Shown here piece by piece: positions 30,439-33,784 of a stretch of DNA of 33,784 bases. Position 1 is the first letter of the stretch. Each line of letters starts with the position of its first letter. Origin of the DNA: Clostridia bacterium (GTDB lineage: Bacteria > Bacillota > Clostridia > Oscillospirales > CAG-382); assembly GCA_017466805.1 (NCBI GenBank), contig JAFTTN010000032.1, forward strand, positions 1-33,784, in the 5' to 3' direction. The position numbers and the translations under genes were made by a program. Under the pieces are notes generated by a model. That model had not been told where the DNA came from and searched no databases. It saw only the letters and a list, made by a program, of their open reading frames with translations.

Positions 30439-30455
30439 AAACACCGGAGGTGTTT
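30439..30455 (+). promoter_or_regulatory. Hairpin over the mutS ribosome-binding site
   Basis: AAACACC-GGA-GGTGTTT is a perfect 7-bp stem with a 3-nt loop, and GGAGGTG, the ribosome site of mutS (ATG 30458), lies in loop and stem. Folding would hide the site. Confidence 0.55.
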
Positions 30456-30457
30456 TT

Positions 30458-33022
30458 ATGGCTCTTTCGCCGCTTATGAAGCAATATTTGGAGGTCAAGC
30501 AGGAGCATCCCGATTGTATACTGATGTGCCGTATCGGTGACTTCTACGAAATGTTCTTTGATGACGCAAAAACCGCCTCGCGCGAGCTCGATTTGGTGCT
30601 CACGGGGAAGGATTGCGGTCTTGATGAGCGCGCTCCGATGTGCGGTGTTCCTCACCACGCCGTCGAAAGTTATATAGCCAAGCTCGTTTCGCGCGGGTAC
30701 CGTGTAGCAATCTGCGAACAGATGGAGGACCCCGCCACTGCGAAAGGACTCGTTAAACGTGAGGTTATTCGTATAATCACACCCGGTACGGTTACCGAGG
30801 GCGGCTATCTTGACGAAAAGAAGAACAACTATATTGCGGCTTCGGTTTGCGACGATTTCGGATGCGGCATCGCCTTTGCCGACGTTTCGACAGGCGAAAT
30901 ATCCGCAACCGAGCTTTTGGGCGAAAACCTGCCCGCAAGAATCGTTTCCGAGGCGGCGGCGTACAGCCCGAGCGAGCTTATCGTACCCGAGGATTACCCG
31001 AAGGATACGAGTACACTTTTCAACGCGCGCTTCAACACGCTCGTGTCCTACGGTGAGGTAACCGATTTTGCATTGTCCTCTGCCGTTGAATCGATAAAGG
31101 AGATATACAAATCTTCACCCGCAAGCAACAGCGATTATGCATTGCGCGCCATCGGCGGATTGCTTGCGTACATAAAGAAAACACAAAAAATAGACCTTAC
31201 TTATCTGCAAAAGATAAACTTTTATTCCTGCGATGAATTTATGGGAATAGACAGTGCATCGCGCAGGAATCTTGAAATCGCCGAATCGATGCGTCAAAAG
31301 CAACGCAAGGGCTCGCTTTTGTGGGCAATCGACCGCACCCGCACCAGCGCGGGCGCAAGACTTTTGCGGCGTCATTTGGAAAAACCGTTGGTTAACGAAA
31401 ACGCAATCCGCGCAAGGCTCGAAGCCGTGCAGGAGCTTTACAAGGAAGGTGTACTGCGCGAAGAGCTGCGCGAAATTTTGCGCAACGTGACCGATATAGA
31501 GCGCCTTACAACGCGCTTGGTTTACGGTACGGCAAACGCACGCGATTTGAAATCGCTCGAAAAAACGCTAAAGCTCTTTCCGCAAATAAAGGAGCTTATT
31601 GCGGGCGCAAGCACGAACACCCTGAAGCGTATCGATAATGAAATAGATATGCTCGACGACGTTGCAACGTCGATAGAGGAAGCTATTGCCGAGGAGCCTT
31701 CGGCAACGCTTAAGGAAGGCGGAATTATTCGCCGCGGATATAATCCTAACGTGGACGAGCTATATGAAATAGTTACAAACGGCAAGGCTTGGATAGCCAA
31801 AATCGAAGAGCTCGAGCGCGAAAGAACCGGTATTAAGACCTTAAAGGTCGGATACAACCGTATTTTCGGGTATTATATCGAGGTTTCGAAATCGAATCTT
31901 TCGCAAGTGCCCGACAGCTATATCCGCCGCCAGACCTTAACCAACGGCGAACGCTTCGTTACCCCCGAGCTGAAGGAAACCGAAAGCCGCGTTATCGGCG
32001 CGCGCGACAGACTTTATTCCTTGGAATACGATTTGTTCGTTAAGGTGCGCGAATACGTTCTCAGCGAGCTCGGTCGTATAAAGCTTGCGGCAAACGCGAT
32101 AGCCGAGCTTGACGTTTATTGCTCGAACGCCGAAATCGCGCGCGAGCAGAGCTTTGTATGCCCCGAAATAGACCGCTCGGACAAAATCGTGCTTAAGGAT
32201 TGCAGACACCCTGTTGTCGAACGATTTTTGGACGGCAGCTATTTCGTCCCCAACGATTGTATGCTCGATTGCGGTGCAAACCGTATGATGCTTATTACCG
32301 GTCCGAATATGGCGGGTAAATCGACATATATGCGCCAGGTTGCGCTTTGCGTAATTCTTGCGCAGGCGGGCTGCTTCGTTCCCGCAAAGGAGGCAAGAGT
32401 CGGTATTGTCGACCGAGTGTTCACACGCGTAGGAGCGTCCGACGACCTTGCAAGCGGCAATTCGACCTTTATGCTCGAAATGAACGAGGTTGCCGATATT
32501 CTTAAAAACGCAACCAAGCAAAGTTTAATTATATACGACGAAATCGGCAGAGACACCAGCACCTACGACGGTATGAGCATTGCGCGCGCGGTTGTCGAAT
32601 ACACCGCGAAAAAAATAGGCGCAAAAACGCTTTTTGCAACCCATTACCACGAGCTCACCGCGCTCGAGGGAGAAGCCGAAGGGGTTGTTAACTATAATAT
32701 TGCGGCGAAAAAGCGCGGAAACGACGTCGTTTTTCTGCGTAAGATTGTGAAGGGCGCGGCGGACGACAGCTATGGTATCGAGGTAGCACATCTTGCAGGT
32801 GTGCCCGAAGCGGTGGTGAACCGTGCAAAGCAGGTGCTGCAGGGGCTTATCGAAACGAGCGCGCGCCCTGTTGTAAAGGCAAGAGCCGAGGAGGATAATA
32901 TCAGCTTCGAAGCGCTTAACGAGGCGCGCGTGCTTGAAAGAATCCGCTCGGTAGATATTAATACACTAACACCCTACGAAGCTATAACGCTTCTTTATGA
33001 GCTTAAAAAGGAGCTTGACTAA
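30458..33022 (+). CDS. mutS: DNA mismatch repair ATPase MutS
   Basis: 854 residues, normal length for MutS1. The N-terminal mismatch-recognition motif is GDFYEMFFDDA (Phe and Glu that contact the mismatch), then the connector and lever domains (SLLWAIDRTRTSAGARLLRRHL). The ATPase has Walker A GPNMAGKST (about 615-623), ATRVGASDDLASGNSTFMLEM, and Walker B LIIYDEIGRDTSTYDGM. MutS binds mismatches and recruits MutL. ATG 30458 has GGAGGTG upstream inside a hairpin. The C-terminus ends near RSVDINTLTPYEAITLLYELKKEL, the usual tetramer/dimer end. mutL follows with no gap. Confidence 0.98.
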   Translation: MALSPLMKQYLEVKQEHPDCILMCRIGDFYEMFFDDAKTASRELDLVLTGKDCGLDERAPMCGVPHHAVESYIAKLVSRGYRVAICEQMEDPATAKGLVKREVIRIITPGTVTEGGYLDEKKNNYIAASVCDDFGCGIAFADVSTGEISATELLGENLPARIVSEAAAYSPSELIVPEDYPKDTSTLFNARFNTLVSYGEVTDFALSSAVESIKEIYKSSPASNSDYALRAIGGLLAYIKKTQKIDLTYLQKINFYSCDEFMGIDSASRRNLEIAESMRQKQRKGSLLWAIDRTRTSAGARLLRRHLEKPLVNENAIRARLEAVQELYKEGVLREELREILRNVTDIERLTTRLVYGTANARDLKSLEKTLKLFPQIKELIAGASTNTLKRIDNEIDMLDDVATSIEEAIAEEPSATLKEGGIIRRGYNPNVDELYEIVTNGKAWIAKIEELERERTGIKTLKVGYNRIFGYYIEVSKSNLSQVPDSYIRRQTLTNGERFVTPELKETESRVIGARDRLYSLEYDLFVKVREYVLSELGRIKLAANAIAELDVYCSNAEIAREQSFVCPEIDRSDKIVLKDCRHPVVERFLDGSYFVPNDCMLDCGANRMMLITGPNMAGKSTYMRQVALCVILAQAGCFVPAKEARVGIVDRVFTRVGASDDLASGNSTFMLEMNEVADILKNATKQSLIIYDEIGRDTSTYDGMSIARAVVEYTAKKIGAKTLFATHYHELTALEGEAEGVVNYNIAAKKRGNDVVFLRKIVKGAADDSYGIEVAHLAGVPEAVVNRAKQVLQGLIETSARPVVKARAEEDNISFEALNEARVLERIRSVDINTLTPYEAITLLYELKKELD

Positions 33023-33784
33023 TTGGGAATTATCAACGTTTTGGATGCCCAAACGGCGAATCTTATCGCTGCGGGCGAGGTGGTGGAAAGACCTTCCTCC
33101 GCCGCGAAAGAATTGCTTGAAAATTCAATAGATGCAAAAGCCAAAAGCATAACTATGGAAATACGCAACGGCGGCAGAACTCTTTTGCGCGTGACCGACG
33201 ATGGAAGCGGCTTTCTGCGCGAGGATGTTCCGAAGGCGCTATTACGCCACGCGACGAGTAAAATCGAATGCGGCGACGATATAAACGGCATTCGCTCTCT
33301 CGGCTTTCGCGGCGAAGCGTTGGCGGCTATCGGCTCGGTTTCGCGCTTGGAGATTATCACCAAGCACAGAAGCGAGGAAATAGGCACCCGTCTTACCGCC
33401 GACGAAAACGGCATAATTATGGAGGATATCGGCTGTCCCGACGGCACAACCGTTTCGATGCGCGACATCTTTTATAACACGCCCGCGCGCCAGAAGTTTT
33501 TGAAAAAGGACGGAACCGAGGGTGCTTCCTGCGTTGCCGCGGCAGAAAGGCTTGCACTTTCCCACCCCGAAATTTCCTTTACGGTTATTTCCGACGGCGA
33601 GCGTAAATTTCAAACTGCGGGTGACGGCGAGCTTTACCCTGCGATATATTCGGTGTTTGGCCGCGATTTTGCAAAAAGGCTTATCAAGGTCGAATACGAG
33701 CTTGGCGGCGTATCGGTAAACGGTTATATTACCCCACCCGATGCCGTGCGCGGCTCGCGTGCGATGCAGACTGCGTTCGTAAAC
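33023..33784 (+). CDS. mutL: DNA mismatch repair protein MutL, 5' part
   Basis: The first 254 codons are in the window, and the gene continues past the right edge. Start TTG 33023 directly follows the mutS TAA, with AAGGAG at 33008-33013. GHKL ATPase motifs are visible: AAKELLENSIDA (Asn-Asp), VTDDGSGF, RHATSKI, SLGFRGEALAAIGSV and, further on, the TTVSMRDIFYNTPARQKFL lid segment. MutL coordinates mismatch repair after MutS. It is translationally adjacent to mutS. Confidence 0.97.
   Translation, partial: MGIINVLDAQTANLIAAGEVVERPSSAAKELLENSIDAKAKSITMEIRNGGRTLLRVTDDGSGFLREDVPKALLRHATSKIECGDDINGIRSLGFRGEALAAIGSVSRLEIITKHRSEEIGTRLTADENGIIMEDIGCPDGTTVSMRDIFYNTPARQKFLKKDGTEGASCVAAAERLALSHPEISFTVISDGERKFQTAGDGELYPAIYSVFGRDFAKRLIKVEYELGGVSVNGYITPPDAVRGSRAMQTAFVN

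Overview
The window reads as chromosomal DNA of a spore-forming member of the Clostridia (Bacillota), probably an uncultured gut-type lineage. The evidence is consensus sigma-A promoters, AGGAGG-type ribosome sites with frequent TTG starts, tRNA genes with encoded CCA, a sigma-K gene with a pro-sequence, a PdaA-like cortex deacetylase, and the order miaB-(small ORF)-ylbF-mutS-mutL, which resembles the Bacillus miaB-ymcA-cotE-mutS-mutL region. The species cannot be fixed from sequence reading alone.

Left third (1-8.7 kb) is accessory. It holds a partial gene, a GNAT acetyltransferase, an orphan protein, two serine tRNA genes (UGA and GCU anticodons) surrounded by small repeated and structured elements, a bitopic membrane gene boxed by direct repeats, a three-gene membrane operon ending in a PrsW-type protease, and a run of SF0329, Imm26, lipoprotein and small membrane genes that looks like an immunity-type cluster without its toxin. 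Several intergenic stretches here are full of hairpins and short tandem repeats.

Middle (8.8-20.5 kb) is a dense forward block of housekeeping and repair genes: a small membrane protein, recD2, comFC, a DUF6259 glycosidase-like protein, a YqeG phosphatase, an endonuclease IV-like TIM barrel, a YdcF/SanA-like protein, prmA, ligA and an FAD-dependent oxidoreductase. Many neighbours overlap by a few bases, so much of the block is probably co-transcribed. A reverse-strand GH13 alpha-glucosidase (20.8-22.4 kb) converges on it.

Right third (22.5-33.8 kb) has sigK, an ABC transporter with two paralogous FtsX-type permeases behind phased operator-like repeats, a reverse-strand pdaA-like gene, then an NlpC/P60 protein, miaB, a 57-residue membrane protein, ylbF with a cysteine-rich tail, mutS and the start of mutL, which runs off the right edge.

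The most unusual content is non-coding. (a) A hairpin motif GCAGTAG-N4-CTACAGC occurs four times, in two tandem pairs, both directly behind forward genes. (b) Two diverged copies of another structured element share ACAGCGAG, CAGCGGTCG and CGGGCACCGC blocks, with different bases preserving the same stem. (c) Partial tRNA-Ser copies flank the tRNA pair on both sides. (d) A near-identical pair of promoters and a modular hairpin array sit in the accessory region. No CRISPR array, rRNA, transposase or integrase gene was seen.
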